Assembly (NCBI GenBank): GCA_002499705.1
Contig: DAMU01000022.1
Location: forward strand, 1-13,910
Source of the DNA: Euryarchaeota archaeon UBA91
Lineage (GTDB): Archaea; Thermoplasmatota; Poseidoniia; Poseidoniales; Poseidoniaceae
Direction of reading: 5' to 3'
DNA length: 13,910 nt
Within the stretch, counting starts at the first letter, position 1, and each line of letters opens with the position of its first letter. The notes below the pieces were generated by a model. The model was not told the DNA's origin. It did not search any database and worked only from the letters and a program-made list of their open reading frames with translations. The translations under genes and the position numbers were made by a program. Positions 7,070-13,673 of the stretch are shown piece after piece.

Positions 7070-7732
7070 ATGCCTCTTCTTGCACAATGGGTCCGTCAAC
7101 GACCTTGGTTATCAGCGGGAATCGCTGGTGCAGCAGGCGGATTCGTAGGAATTGCAAGTGGAGTTGCTGCCGCTGCTTCCGCAGTCGGTGCAATTGCAAT
7201 AGGTGGTGTATCTACGAAAGCGAGGTCCTATGAGCACCCATTACGCCGAAGAATTCTTTCAACCCTTGAACATCATCCAGGATTATGCTACAGAGAGTTA
7301 CAATCAACGCTCAACGCGGCTAATGGAACGCTTCGCCACCACCTCGATGTTTTGCAGAGCCGCAGAAGTGTTACCGTCTTACCAGTCAATGGCCGGACAT
7401 GCTATTTTGCCGGCGCTCCAACCCAAGTCGAAATCCTTCGAGGAATTTCAGTTAACGAGCAACGTGCGGCTGCTGCACTACCAATTGGCTTATCTTTAGT
7501 TCAAAAATTGATTATTGAAGACATCAAAAAAGAAGGAGTTCCCCGTTCACAAGCTGCCCTTGCTCGGCGTATTGGCCGTTCAAGAGCTACGGTTCATTCC
7601 GCTGTAAAGGTGCTTCGAAGAAGAGGAATACTTCGTGAGGACAGAATAGAGATGATGCCTCACATCGACATGGATATCGAATGGCACGGAACCAAAGGTA
7701 TCGATTACGATTGGCAAGATGACCGAAGATAG
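7070..7732 (+). CDS. Membrane-anchored protein with two winged-helix domains
   Basis: A 220-residue protein. After a short basic N-terminus (VRQRP) comes one small-residue hydrophobic stretch, about residues 14-46 (LSAGIAGAAGGFVGIASG and on to AIAIGG), predicted to be a membrane anchor or a helical hairpin. Two winged-helix modules follow: about 54-115 (HPLRRRILSTLEHHPGLCYREL, then NGTLRHHLDVLQ, then NGRTCYF as wing) and about 143-195 (QKLIIEDIKKEGVPRSQAAL, then GRSRATVHSAVKVLRRRGIL). The tail is acidic. Membrane-tethered winged-helix proteins are common in euryarchaea and are presumed to be transcription factors acting from the membrane; target and signal are unknown. I chose ATG 7070; a TTG at 7004 overlapping the HxlR stop would add 22 residues. 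A GGAG-like site at 7049-7052 is rather far from the ATG, so the start is not settled. Confidence 0.8.
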   Translation: MPLLAQWVRQRPWLSAGIAGAAGGFVGIASGVAAAASAVGAIAIGGVSTKARSYEHPLRRRILSTLEHHPGLCYRELQSTLNAANGTLRHHLDVLQSRRSVTVLPVNGRTCYFAGAPTQVEILRGISVNEQRAAAALPIGLSLVQKLIIEDIKKEGVPRSQAALARRIGRSRATVHSAVKVLRRRGILREDRIEMMPHIDMDIEWHGTKGIDYDWQDDRR

Positions 7733-7736
7733 ACAC

Positions 7737-7746
7737 TCTATTTTTC
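7737..7746 (+). terminator. T-rich stretch after the membrane winged-helix gene
   Basis: CTCTATTTTTCG lies 5-14 bases after the stop at 7732. Archaeal transcription often ends on T tracts without a hairpin, and a candidate promoter follows. Weak evidence. Confidence 0.3.
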
Positions 7747-7759
7747 GGCTCTTGAGAGG

Positions 7760-7769
7760 CAAATAAAAC
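7760..7769 (+). promoter_or_regulatory. Putative TATA box for the 369-residue winged-helix gene
   Basis: CAAATAAAAC lies about 45 bases before ATG 7812. The expected start of transcription, about 25 bases on, falls near 7788, inside the palindrome at 7784-7802. Composition and spacing only. Confidence 0.4.
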
Positions 7770-7783
7770 ACAGTCTTCAAAGA

Positions 7784-7802
7784 CCTTCGTCAGAAACGAA
7801 GG
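7784..7802. repeat. Perfect 7-bp inverted repeat, candidate operator or leader hairpin
   Basis: CCTTCGT-CAGAA-ACGAAGG: 7-base arms with a 5-base loop, ending 9 bases before ATG 7812 and lying where transcription is expected to start. It could be a binding site for one of the adjacent winged-helix proteins (autoregulation), or form an RNA hairpin near the start codon. The symmetry is directly visible; the role is inference. Confidence 0.55.
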
Positions 7803-7811
7803 CTGAGTAAC

Positions 7812-8921
7812 ATGTTTAGTGTTCGATTAACGGAGATACCCTTGCCAACCAGCGAGCGTGAAATCGACAACCTCGTCGGTTGGTTTATCGATACATTAAG
7901 TTTAGTTCGTAAGAGAGGTGAAGCAACTGCAGATCAAGGTACTGCAGGCCCAGTTCATCGATTATTGAGGGACTATCTGTTTGCTCAGCCCGAGGTGAGC
8001 TGGGATGCACAAATGTTGGCAGATGAATTAGCACTGACACCAGCTTCACTGAATCACCACCTCACTCGGCTGGTGGAAGCCGGAATCATTGGTTTTTCCA
8101 ATGAAGGGAAAGGATGGAGAAGATACTTCCTGCGTGGCGGTTCACTCGGGAATGCCATCGAATTTTTCAGTCTACAATGCGAGACGATTATCAAACAGCG
8201 CATGGCATTGCTCGACTCACTATGGAATCGAGAAAATCCAAATCTGGGAACTGAGCCAGTTGTGGGTGAAAAGCCCCCACTTTATATTGGAATTGTTGAC
8301 CACAGGCCTTTACTCCCTGAAAGTAAAGAGAGCGTCCTCTCACAATGGATGGGGGATTTTGGATTACTTGGAGAAAGGCCTGGCAAAGAAGCACATGCTG
8401 AATCTATTTCAGTACAGTTATTCCAGTTACTCTTGAACAGAAACCTTCCGCTTTCATTGGATGAAGCCAGCGAACTTCTCGATGAACAAAAACCACGTAT
8501 TGGTCGAATTCTCGAGCGATTTCGTAGCACAGGCATGGTCCAAAGAGTTCCACGAATCGACCGTCTCAATGTCGCTCTCTGGAGTGCTATGACGGCACAA
8601 TACCAACGACGAGGTGAAGATTGGATGCTAAAGAAAGGCGGTTTTCAAAGAATACTCAATTCCAAACAACAATCCTCTCTACTTTCAACTTTGAAAAAAG
8701 GCAAACTGAAAGTCGACGATGTTGAAAAATCAGTGAAAACCATCTCCATTGATGACCAGATGCTCTTACTCAATCTGCTCGGAGGGCGGTTACCATTGGG
8801 TCACAGAATGGCAGGCTACACCGCAGAAGAAGTTCACAGAGAAATCGCAGTTCGAATTGACAGAACTCTTCGAAGAATGCGTAGAGTGGCCCAACTGCTC
8901 GAGCAAGCAATGAGTTCCTAA
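7812..8921 (+). CDS. Large winged-helix protein, probable transcriptional regulator
   Basis: A 369-residue soluble protein whose family I do not recognise by name. An N-terminal helical region (1-45) precedes an ArsR/MarR-like winged helix at about 46-108 (HRLLRDYLFAQPEVSWDAQM, LTPASLNHHLTRLVEAGII, then a wing ending RRYFLRGG). A linker with LYIGIVDHRPLLPESKES follows, then a second helix-turn-helix-like segment at about 202-255 (QLFQLLLNRNLPLSLDEASE, KPRIGRILERFRSTGMVQRV). The C-terminus (about 290-369) is helical and basic, ending in a segment rich in Arg (EIAVRIDRTLRRMRRVAQL). No membrane helix is seen. The role is presumably DNA binding. Start ATG 7812 is the first one after the upstream palindrome; no clear ribosome binding site. 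It lies third in a row of winged-helix genes and just upstream of the dihydrouridine synthase gene. Confidence 0.75.
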   Translation: MFSVRLTEIPLPTSEREIDNLVGWFIDTLSLVRKRGEATADQGTAGPVHRLLRDYLFAQPEVSWDAQMLADELALTPASLNHHLTRLVEAGIIGFSNEGKGWRRYFLRGGSLGNAIEFFSLQCETIIKQRMALLDSLWNRENPNLGTEPVVGEKPPLYIGIVDHRPLLPESKESVLSQWMGDFGLLGERPGKEAHAESISVQLFQLLLNRNLPLSLDEASELLDEQKPRIGRILERFRSTGMVQRVPRIDRLNVALWSAMTAQYQRRGEDWMLKKGGFQRILNSKQQSSLLSTLKKGKLKVDDVEKSVKTISIDDQMLLLNLLGGRLPLGHRMAGYTAEEVHREIAVRIDRTLRRMRRVAQLLEQAMSS

Positions 8922-8950
8922 GAGGCAATCAATTTCAAGAAACAGCCAAC

Positions 8951-8965
8951 CCTTGAAAAACAAGG
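8951..8965. repeat. Short inverted repeat before the dus gene
   Basis: CCTTG-AAAAA-CAAGG, 5-base arms, 17 bases before ATG 8983. It may be a small leader hairpin or a weak operator. Stems this short occur by chance, so confidence is low. Confidence 0.25.
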
Positions 8966-8982
8966 ATTCTGAGGCTTTGTCA

Positions 8983-10017
8983 ATGAGCGAACATATCGGT
9001 GCAAAACCTGGGGCGTGGGAAGGTGAATCTCGGCCCCTGTTTCTCGCTCCAATGGCTGGTGTTTCCGACTTGCCTTTCCGGTTACTGGCTAAAGATTGTG
9101 GTGCAGATGTAACCATTACCGAATTTACCAACAGCACTGCTCTCACTCGCGAAGCAGCCATGTCTTGGAGAAAAATGGAATCACATGCTACTGAAATTCC
9201 ATTCATACCTCAGATCTTTGGCGGTGATGCCGGTGATATGGCTACAGCAGCAGAAATGCTGGCTCCGACAGCTGATATCATCGATTTGAATTTTGGTTGT
9301 CCAGCACCTAAAGTCACGAAAATCTGTGCAGGAGCAGCTTTGATGGGTGAACCAGACAATCTGGTATCGATGGTTGATGGAATTATTGAACGTGTTGATA
9401 TCCCAGTGACTGCAAAAATGCGATTGGGGACGGGGCAAGGCGCCAACAATGCACTTGACATATGCAAGGAACTTGAAAAAATTGGCACTTCTCGACTGTG
9501 TGTCCACGGCCGCACTCTTCGCCAACGCTATTCGGGTGAAGCAGATTGGAATTCCATCCGACGCATCGTTGACGGTGTCGAAGTACCGGTAATAGCGAAT
9601 GGAGATGTCGTGGATTCTAAAAGTGCTCAATTGTGTTTGGAAACGACGGGGGCTGCAGGCCTAATGATTGGACGCGGCGCTATAGGTCGTCCTGCCATAT
9701 TTGGAGAAATCAAAGTGGGTTTAGGGTGGATGAAGGAAGAGGATTTGCCGTGGATAAAAGATATCGGAGAAGATTGGTATCAACGTTCAGATATCGGTCG
9801 TGCTTTCGCAACCCGAAAATGGTGTTGGGACAAATATATCGAATATTCTCACCTTACAATGGGTCTCCAACCACGTTGGATGCAGCGTCATGCAGTTGCC
9901 TTTACCAAAGGCCTGCCAGGTGCAAAGAAAATACGACACATGATGCATGGAGCACCGACTCCGGAAGACTTTGCGAACGGAATTTCCGATTATCTTTCGA
10001 CAAATTCGACCGAATGA
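8983..10017 (+). CDS. dus: tRNA-dihydrouridine synthase (Dus family)
   Basis: An FMN- and NAD(P)H-dependent enzyme reducing specific uridines of tRNA to dihydrouridine in the cytosol. The 344-residue protein has the TIM-barrel signature LFLAPMAGVSDLPFRLL (about 19-35), Gln77 in PQIFGG, DLNFGCPAPKVTK with catalytic Cys106, Lys145 in AKMRLG, LCVHGRTLRQRYSGEADW with His175 and Arg177 for flavin and base binding, VPVIANGDVV, and the phosphate-binding GLMIGRGAIGRPAIF. A helical C-terminal domain (about 260-335) closes the protein as usual for the family. Start ATG 8983 lies a short way before the barrel; a TTG at 8953 would add ten residues. The subfamily, and hence the tRNA position, cannot be given from reading alone. 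It follows a winged-helix gene by 61 bases and converges on the FkbM gene with a 6-base gap. Confidence 0.95.
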   Translation: MSEHIGAKPGAWEGESRPLFLAPMAGVSDLPFRLLAKDCGADVTITEFTNSTALTREAAMSWRKMESHATEIPFIPQIFGGDAGDMATAAEMLAPTADIIDLNFGCPAPKVTKICAGAALMGEPDNLVSMVDGIIERVDIPVTAKMRLGTGQGANNALDICKELEKIGTSRLCVHGRTLRQRYSGEADWNSIRRIVDGVEVPVIANGDVVDSKSAQLCLETTGAAGLMIGRGAIGRPAIFGEIKVGLGWMKEEDLPWIKDIGEDWYQRSDIGRAFATRKWCWDKYIEYSHLTMGLQPRWMQRHAVAFTKGLPGAKKIRHMMHGAPTPEDFANGISDYLSTNSTE

Positions 10018-10023
10018 TGATTT

Positions 10024-10926
10024 TCAAATCAGTTCAAAGGGCGAAGTGCCCAGTTTCTTAGAAGCCTTGGCAGCATTGATACAGGCAAGATAATCGCCAT
10101 TACGAATGAGTTGAGTTGAGGCTTGTTCCATAATTTGTCCGTTTAGATCAATAATCTGATATCCCGAGTCAAATAAAATTTGGAAAACTTCACGAGAAGT
10201 TCGTTGAATAGACTGAAGAAGAGTTTCTTGTAATTCGAACAGAATGTAATCAATTTTCTTCTCAGCAAGTAGCGAAGACGCCCCTGAGAGTACGTCTGAT
10301 TCGAAACCTTCAACGTCAATTTTGAGAAAATGAATACGATCGAGACTGAGTTCTTCAAAGACCGTGTCCATCGTTCGAACATCAACAAGAATATTGTCGA
10401 CGGTTGGACTGTTATCGACATCACCCAGTGAATGATGTCCGTGAAACCCTTTCACGTGCAATTGCATTTGAGTCTCGTTTTTTCCGAGCGCATAATGATG
10501 AAGTGTAATGTTTGTACTGTTTCTCAATTTCATTTGAGATTGAAGCGTAGATACATTTCCAGGATGGGGCTCGAAAGCGTAAACATGATCGCATCGCTCA
10601 GCAAACCAATGGCAAACTACACCCATATTGGCTCCAACATCAAAGACCACGCTCTTCTTGTCAATCAAGGGCTCAATACGGTCAAGCCAAGGTACAGCGT
10701 CGCATGCCTTACCTGAGTTCAAGCTCCAATCAAGACGTTCACCGTAATTCAAAACTCGAACGAGGCCGCGCTCTTGGTCATGAACCAAAAGTTCCAAATC
10801 GCTGTTTGCTATTTTTCTATCAAGCATGGGAAAGAAGACAAATCTGTTGAACAATCGACTTGGGGTTCTTAGAGCATAGAAAAAGGCACGAACAGGGAAA
10901 CTTCGCTTCTTTTCAATTGTCGACAA
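10024..10926 (-). CDS. FkbM-family SAM-dependent methyltransferase
   Basis: A 300-residue methyltransferase with the FkbM domain at about residues 88-240: SVVFDVGANMGVVCHWFAE (SAM motif I, 92-110), HVYAFEPHPGNVSTLQ (motif II, Glu119), LHHYALG, and LDRIHFLKIDVEGFESDVL (the DVEG signature around 204-207), followed by YILFELQE. FkbM enzymes methylate hydroxyls of polyketides, sugars and exopolysaccharides; in marine archaea and bacteria they are typical of surface-glycan loci, so glycan O-methylation is the likely but unproven role. An N-terminal 45-residue helical basic stretch (VRAFFYALRTPSRLFNRFVF) could associate with the membrane surface. The start is a TTG at 10926, supported by AAGGGGGA six bases upstream; the next in-frame ATG (residue 34) would drop this extension. 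It is downstream of the uS2 gene by 101 bases. Confidence 0.9.
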   Translation of the reverse strand: MSTIEKKRSFPVRAFFYALRTPSRLFNRFVFFPMLDRKIANSDLELLVHDQERGLVRVLNYGERLDWSLNSGKACDAVPWLDRIEPLIDKKSVVFDVGANMGVVCHWFAERCDHVYAFEPHPGNVSTLQSQMKLRNSTNITLHHYALGKNETQMQLHVKGFHGHHSLGDVDNSPTVDNILVDVRTMDTVFEELSLDRIHFLKIDVEGFESDVLSGASSLLAEKKIDYILFELQETLLQSIQRTSREVFQILFDSGYQIIDLNGQIMEQASTQLIRNGDYLACINAAKASKKLGTSPFELI

Positions 10927-10932
10927 ATCAAA

Positions 10933-10940
10933 TCCCCCTT
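10933..10940 (-). promoter_or_regulatory. Shine-Dalgarno site supporting a TTG start
   Basis: On the minus strand AAGGGGGA ends six bases before TTG 10926. It is the reason for preferring this unusual start codon for the FkbM gene. Confidence 0.6.
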
Positions 10941-11027
10941 AACGAATGGCAAAGCCTACTTGTTTATCAGTTGCATCAACAAAAGCGTTGAGGTATGTGT
11001 GAGAGTATCACAATTTTTGAAACGACT

Positions 11028-11636
11028 TCAGAATGTAGATTGCCATTCTTCCAAGTCTTGAGAGGCAGCCCAATCTTCATCGGTCATTTTTCCGCGAACC
11101 TTCAGAACTTCACGAGCGAGAAGCCAATAAACCAGAGCAAGAGAACGACGACCTTTGTTGTTCGCAGGTAAAGCGATGTCAACGTTACGAAGATTGTTAT
11201 TTGCATCCACTATTCCGACGATTGGCAAACCTGAATTTACGGCTTCCTTAAGCGCTTGTTGGTCGGCTGCAGGGTCGGTTACAAACAGAACGTCAGGCTC
11301 AACATAGGAACGGAGAACAGGATTGGTAAGGGAACCAGGAATAAATCGACCGACAGCTGCGTTTGCACCAATGGCCTCTGAGAAAAGACGTGCAGGTCGC
11401 TGTCCATATTGACGAGCGGAAACGACCATGATTCGAGCAGGGTCATACTTGTTGAGGAACTCAGCAATCGAACGAATTCGTGAGTCAGTCATGTTAACAT
11501 CGAGCAGATAAAGTCCGTCTTCGCGAACACGTTCAATGAAGCGAGCCATATCAGCACTTTTTTGTTGAGTACCAATATTGACAGCATTCTCCTCATAGGA
11601 TTCAAAGGGCAAGAGTAAGTTCATTTCCTCGGACAT
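11028..11636 (-). CDS. rps2: Small-subunit ribosomal protein uS2, archaeal type
   Basis: A 202-residue ribosomal protein of the small subunit, bound between head and body, needed late in subunit assembly. Family signatures in order: GLYLLDVNMTDSRIRSIAEFL (about 41-61), PARIMVVSARQYGQRPARLF, VGRFIPGSLTNP (95-106, the usual RF-PG-TNP motif), EPDVLFVTDPAADQQALKEA (113-132), GLPIVGIVDANNNLRNVDIALP (136-157) and ANNKGRRSLALVYWLLAREVL. The lengths and wording are those of archaeal/eukaryotic S2 (SA), not bacterial S2, making this the best taxonomic marker of the window. Start ATG 11636 has GAGGA six bases upstream and a TATA-like box at a fitting distance. Archaeal uS2 genes often sit in an RNA polymerase/enolase cluster; here the neighbours are an FkbM gene and a Cas4-like gene on the other strand. 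Confidence 0.97.
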   Translation of the reverse strand: MSEEMNLLLPFESYEENAVNIGTQQKSADMARFIERVREDGLYLLDVNMTDSRIRSIAEFLNKYDPARIMVVSARQYGQRPARLFSEAIGANAAVGRFIPGSLTNPVLRSYVEPDVLFVTDPAADQQALKEAVNSGLPIVGIVDANNNLRNVDIALPANNKGRRSLALVYWLLAREVLKVRGKMTDEDWAASQDLEEWQSTF

Positions 11637-11642
11637 GGTGAT

Positions 11643-11647
11643 TCCTC
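11643..11647 (-). promoter_or_regulatory. Shine-Dalgarno site of uS2
   Basis: GAGGA on the minus strand, six bases before ATG 11636. Confidence 0.65.
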
Positions 11648-11669
11648 AGCAGTCGTCCGACTTGAACGC

Positions 11670-11679
11670 TATATTAAAC
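11670..11679 (-). promoter_or_regulatory. Putative TATA box of uS2, possibly bidirectional
   Basis: On the minus strand GTTTAATATA lies about 35-43 bases before ATG 11636, so a start of transcription 25 bases downstream gives a leader of about 10-20 bases including GAGGA. The sequence is AT-rich on both strands and could also serve the Cas4-like gene, which would then have a leader of about 95 bases. Placement by composition and spacing. Confidence 0.5.
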
Positions 11680-11782
11680 CGCTTCGTAGAGAGGCGGAAT
11701 GAATTTTTCATGGTGCCCATGGTGATTTGAGCGGGCTAACCATGAAAGAACTCAAAGCCTGAAGCATACCTGTAAGGTGTGC

Positions 11783-11791
11783 GGGGGTGGG
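11783..11791 (+). promoter_or_regulatory. Shine-Dalgarno site of the Cas4-like gene
   Basis: GGGGGTGGG, four bases before ATG 11796. It favours this ATG over the in-frame GTG at 11787, which lies inside the purine run itself. Confidence 0.65.
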
Positions 11792-11795
11792 AAAC

Positions 11796-12974
11796 ATGGG
11801 ACTGGATTCAAGCAAAAATGCCCCACTGAACGCTGCTCTGTCCGATGATGGAACGTGGCGTGATGAGAACGGAATCGCCCTTCCTGTGAGTGCAAGTGAT
11901 TTAGAGCGACACGAATATTGTCCTCTATCTTGGGCATTATCGCGACAAGGCAATTCTGGACAAGGAGAAGCCATCTTCGCCGGAATCAAAAGACACTCGC
12001 TGATTCATGACAAAATGAAAGATTTTCAATTCATTCAAACACAGATGCGACGTTCAGTTACAATTTGGACATGGTGGTTTTCAGTGATCATTGCACTAAC
12101 CGTTGACGCCATAGCCTTCAGTTTCATAGACGAAGTCACAACTCCATTGAGGATGGCCCGGTACCTCGCTGTGTGGGGGGTAGCAATGCTCATTGTGGGC
12201 TCAATCGCCATCTCTGTTCCTTGGCGCTCTTGGATAGGTTTGCGCGAAACAATTCCTCGCCAAAAATCTAAATTTTTAGCAAGTAACAATGATTTCACTC
12301 ACTTTTGGGAGCCGAAAGGTTTCATTGGAGGGTGGTTTGAAGCGGGTCGCCTTGAAGCGAGTCTACTCTTTGGTTCGATAGTATTAGGGCTGCATGCCAT
12401 CGCATTAGCAGGGGCAGACGATCGAAGTCAAGCGACGTTTATTCTTTTCATGACCGCTATGGGATGGACATTGGCTGCTTCATGGCAGCTTCAACGAATG
12501 TTGTTGTCTGAAAATGCACTTGAGTCGATGAAAACCGACATTGATTTCGATGCTGAAGACGAAGTGGCGTATTCGGATGGAGATGCGGCCTCTGACCTCT
12601 TGGTTGACGAAGAACTTGGCCTACGTGGCAAGCCTGACCAAATTGTCATTGTTGATGGTGAGTTTATCCCAGTCGAACAAAAAACTGGAAAGGTTCCTGT
12701 AAACCCCCACTCATCTCACAGGATGCAGTTGCTTGCTTATTTGCACTTAGTTGAAAAAAACACGAACAAAAGTTCACCTTATGGAGTTCTACGTTATGGA
12801 GAAAAAAACCTTCACCAAATCCCCTGGAATGATGTTGCTAAAAAAGAACTGAAGAATGCTGTTCAAGAAGTCCAACGCCTCATGGTTCAAGGAGGAGCAA
12901 CTCGGAACCATCAACGACCTGGAAAGTGCAGAAACTGCTCGCGTCTGTATGCCTGCAGTGACTCACTTACTTGA
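11796..12974 (+). CDS. Membrane-embedded Cas4/RecB-like PD-(D/E)XK nuclease
   Basis: A 392-residue protein in which a Cas4-type nuclease is split by a membrane module. N-terminal half: PVSASDLERHEYCPLSWAL with Cys42 (the first Fe-S cysteine of Cas4) and RHSLIHDKM (His67, His71; motif I). Then four predicted membrane helices at about 88-112, 120-143, 188-207 and 212-232, with a basic middle loop (RSWIGLRETIPRQKSK). C-terminal half: acidic linker, LGLRGKPDQIVIVDGEFIPV (Asp281, motif II), EQK (Glu294, Lys296; motif III), QLLAY (Gln311, Tyr315) and C378-x2-C381-x5-C387, the Cas4 spacing for a [4Fe-4S] cluster. All catalytic and cluster residues are thus present. An even number of helices and the positive-inside rule place both halves in the cytosol. 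Cas4 proteins are 5' exonucleases in CRISPR adaptation or stand-alone DNA-end processing; no CRISPR genes are visible. The physiological role is unknown. Confidence 0.87.
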   Translation: MGLDSSKNAPLNAALSDDGTWRDENGIALPVSASDLERHEYCPLSWALSRQGNSGQGEAIFAGIKRHSLIHDKMKDFQFIQTQMRRSVTIWTWWFSVIIALTVDAIAFSFIDEVTTPLRMARYLAVWGVAMLIVGSIAISVPWRSWIGLRETIPRQKSKFLASNNDFTHFWEPKGFIGGWFEAGRLEASLLFGSIVLGLHAIALAGADDRSQATFILFMTAMGWTLAASWQLQRMLLSENALESMKTDIDFDAEDEVAYSDGDAASDLLVDEELGLRGKPDQIVIVDGEFIPVEQKTGKVPVNPHSSHRMQLLAYLHLVEKNTNKSSPYGVLRYGEKNLHQIPWNDVAKKELKNAVQEVQRLMVQGGATRNHQRPGKCRNCSRLYACSDSLT

Positions 12975-12975
12975 C

Positions 12976-13527
12976 TCATATGCAAGCATCTTCCAATGGA
13001 TATTGGACGCATGTTCGCTTGAGCGTGATGTCTATCCTAAGAAAATCTTGCAGTGCCCCAGTTGCTGTTCCAGCACCGCGAGCGGAAATTATTAGATTCC
13101 AATTTCCAGTTTCGAATCCTGATGATTCGGGCAATATTTCGTCTGTGATCGGGTCTTGAGATACGCACTCGTCAATGGCCCAAACTACTTGTCCACTCGG
13201 AGTCTGCAACTCAGCACGAACGTAGCGAGTAAAGTTTTCAAAACAACCAACGGTCTCAGAACCAGTTATCTTTGTTTGCCTCCACATAATTAATTCTGAA
13301 ACAGCCTCGTTAACATAAAAGGTAGTCGAATTTTCGTACACTTCCCAATCAGTCGGATTGGTAAACACTTTTTCATGTTTAAGAACGATGGTCTCGGATT
13401 GAATTTTTGGTTCGCCGCGAAAATGCTCCATGGTCTCTCGGGCTTGAAGAAGTCCTAAACATCCAGCAGAACTACTGAGAAGAAAAACCATAACCATGAG
13501 GATTGGCATGAACCAACTCTTCTTCAT
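12976..13527 (-). CDS. Secreted lipoprotein of unknown function
   Basis: A 183-residue exported protein. The N-terminus MKKSW is followed by a hydrophobic signal core (FMPILMVMVFLLSSS) and a lipobox-like SAGC, predicting cleavage before Cys23 and lipid anchoring on the outer face of the cytoplasmic membrane. The mature part is rich in beta-strand-like alternation (ETIVLKHEKVF, STTFYVNEAVSELIMW, RYVRAELQTPSGQVVWAIDE, GNWNLIISARGAGTATG, DFLRIDITLKRTC), suggesting a beta-sandwich, and carries four further cysteines (95, 121, 173, 182) that could form two disulfides. There is no recognisable enzymatic motif. Its stop lies one base from the stop of the opposing Cas4-like gene. Start ATG 13527 directly precedes the signal; a GGGGGTGTGA run upstream is further than ideal for a ribosome binding site. 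Confidence 0.8.
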   Translation of the reverse strand: MKKSWFMPILMVMVFLLSSSAGCLGLLQARETMEHFRGEPKIQSETIVLKHEKVFTNPTDWEVYENSTTFYVNEAVSELIMWRQTKITGSETVGCFENFTRYVRAELQTPSGQVVWAIDECVSQDPITDEILPESSGFETGNWNLIISARGAGTATGALQDFLRIDITLKRTCVQYPLEDACI

Positions 13528-13673
13528 GGCAGGGCTAAGTCACACCCCCATATCAATTCAATGTTGGATGATACAAGGGTTTGATATCTTCGAGCCTTAG
13601 CGTTGGCTGTCCGAATGACGCGAAGTGGTTGCCGAGCAAGAGCGATGACGAACCCTATGAAAGCCGACGGACA
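13528..13673. other. Intergenic region between lipoprotein and zinc-ribbon genes
   Basis: 146 bases without a supported gene. It must hold the lipoprotein promoter on the minus strand and the 3' end of the zinc-ribbon transcript. I see no tRNA fold, no long inverted repeat and no convincing TATA box. Confidence 0.5.

Noticed and set aside
8790..9630. Minus-strand frames of 138 and 149 residues opposite the winged-helix and dus genes
   Set aside because: The dus reading frame has full family motifs; the antisense frames show no domain pattern.
11646..11720. Short minus-strand frame starting ATGGGCACC upstream of uS2
   Set aside because: About 24 codons, overlaps the likely uS2 promoter and leader, and has no ribosome binding site.
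11706..11730. Near-duplicate CATGGTG words, also resembling the uS2 start region
   Set aside because: Only 7-10 bases long; chance or start-codon context explains them.
11796..12974. Calling a CRISPR-Cas locus from the Cas4-like gene
   Set aside because: There are no repeat-spacer arrays and no cas1, cas2 or effector genes in the window.
13528..13673. Possible box C/D RNA or tRNA in the gap (GATGAC-like words)
   Set aside because: No matching D box, kink-turn pairing or cloverleaf could be drawn.
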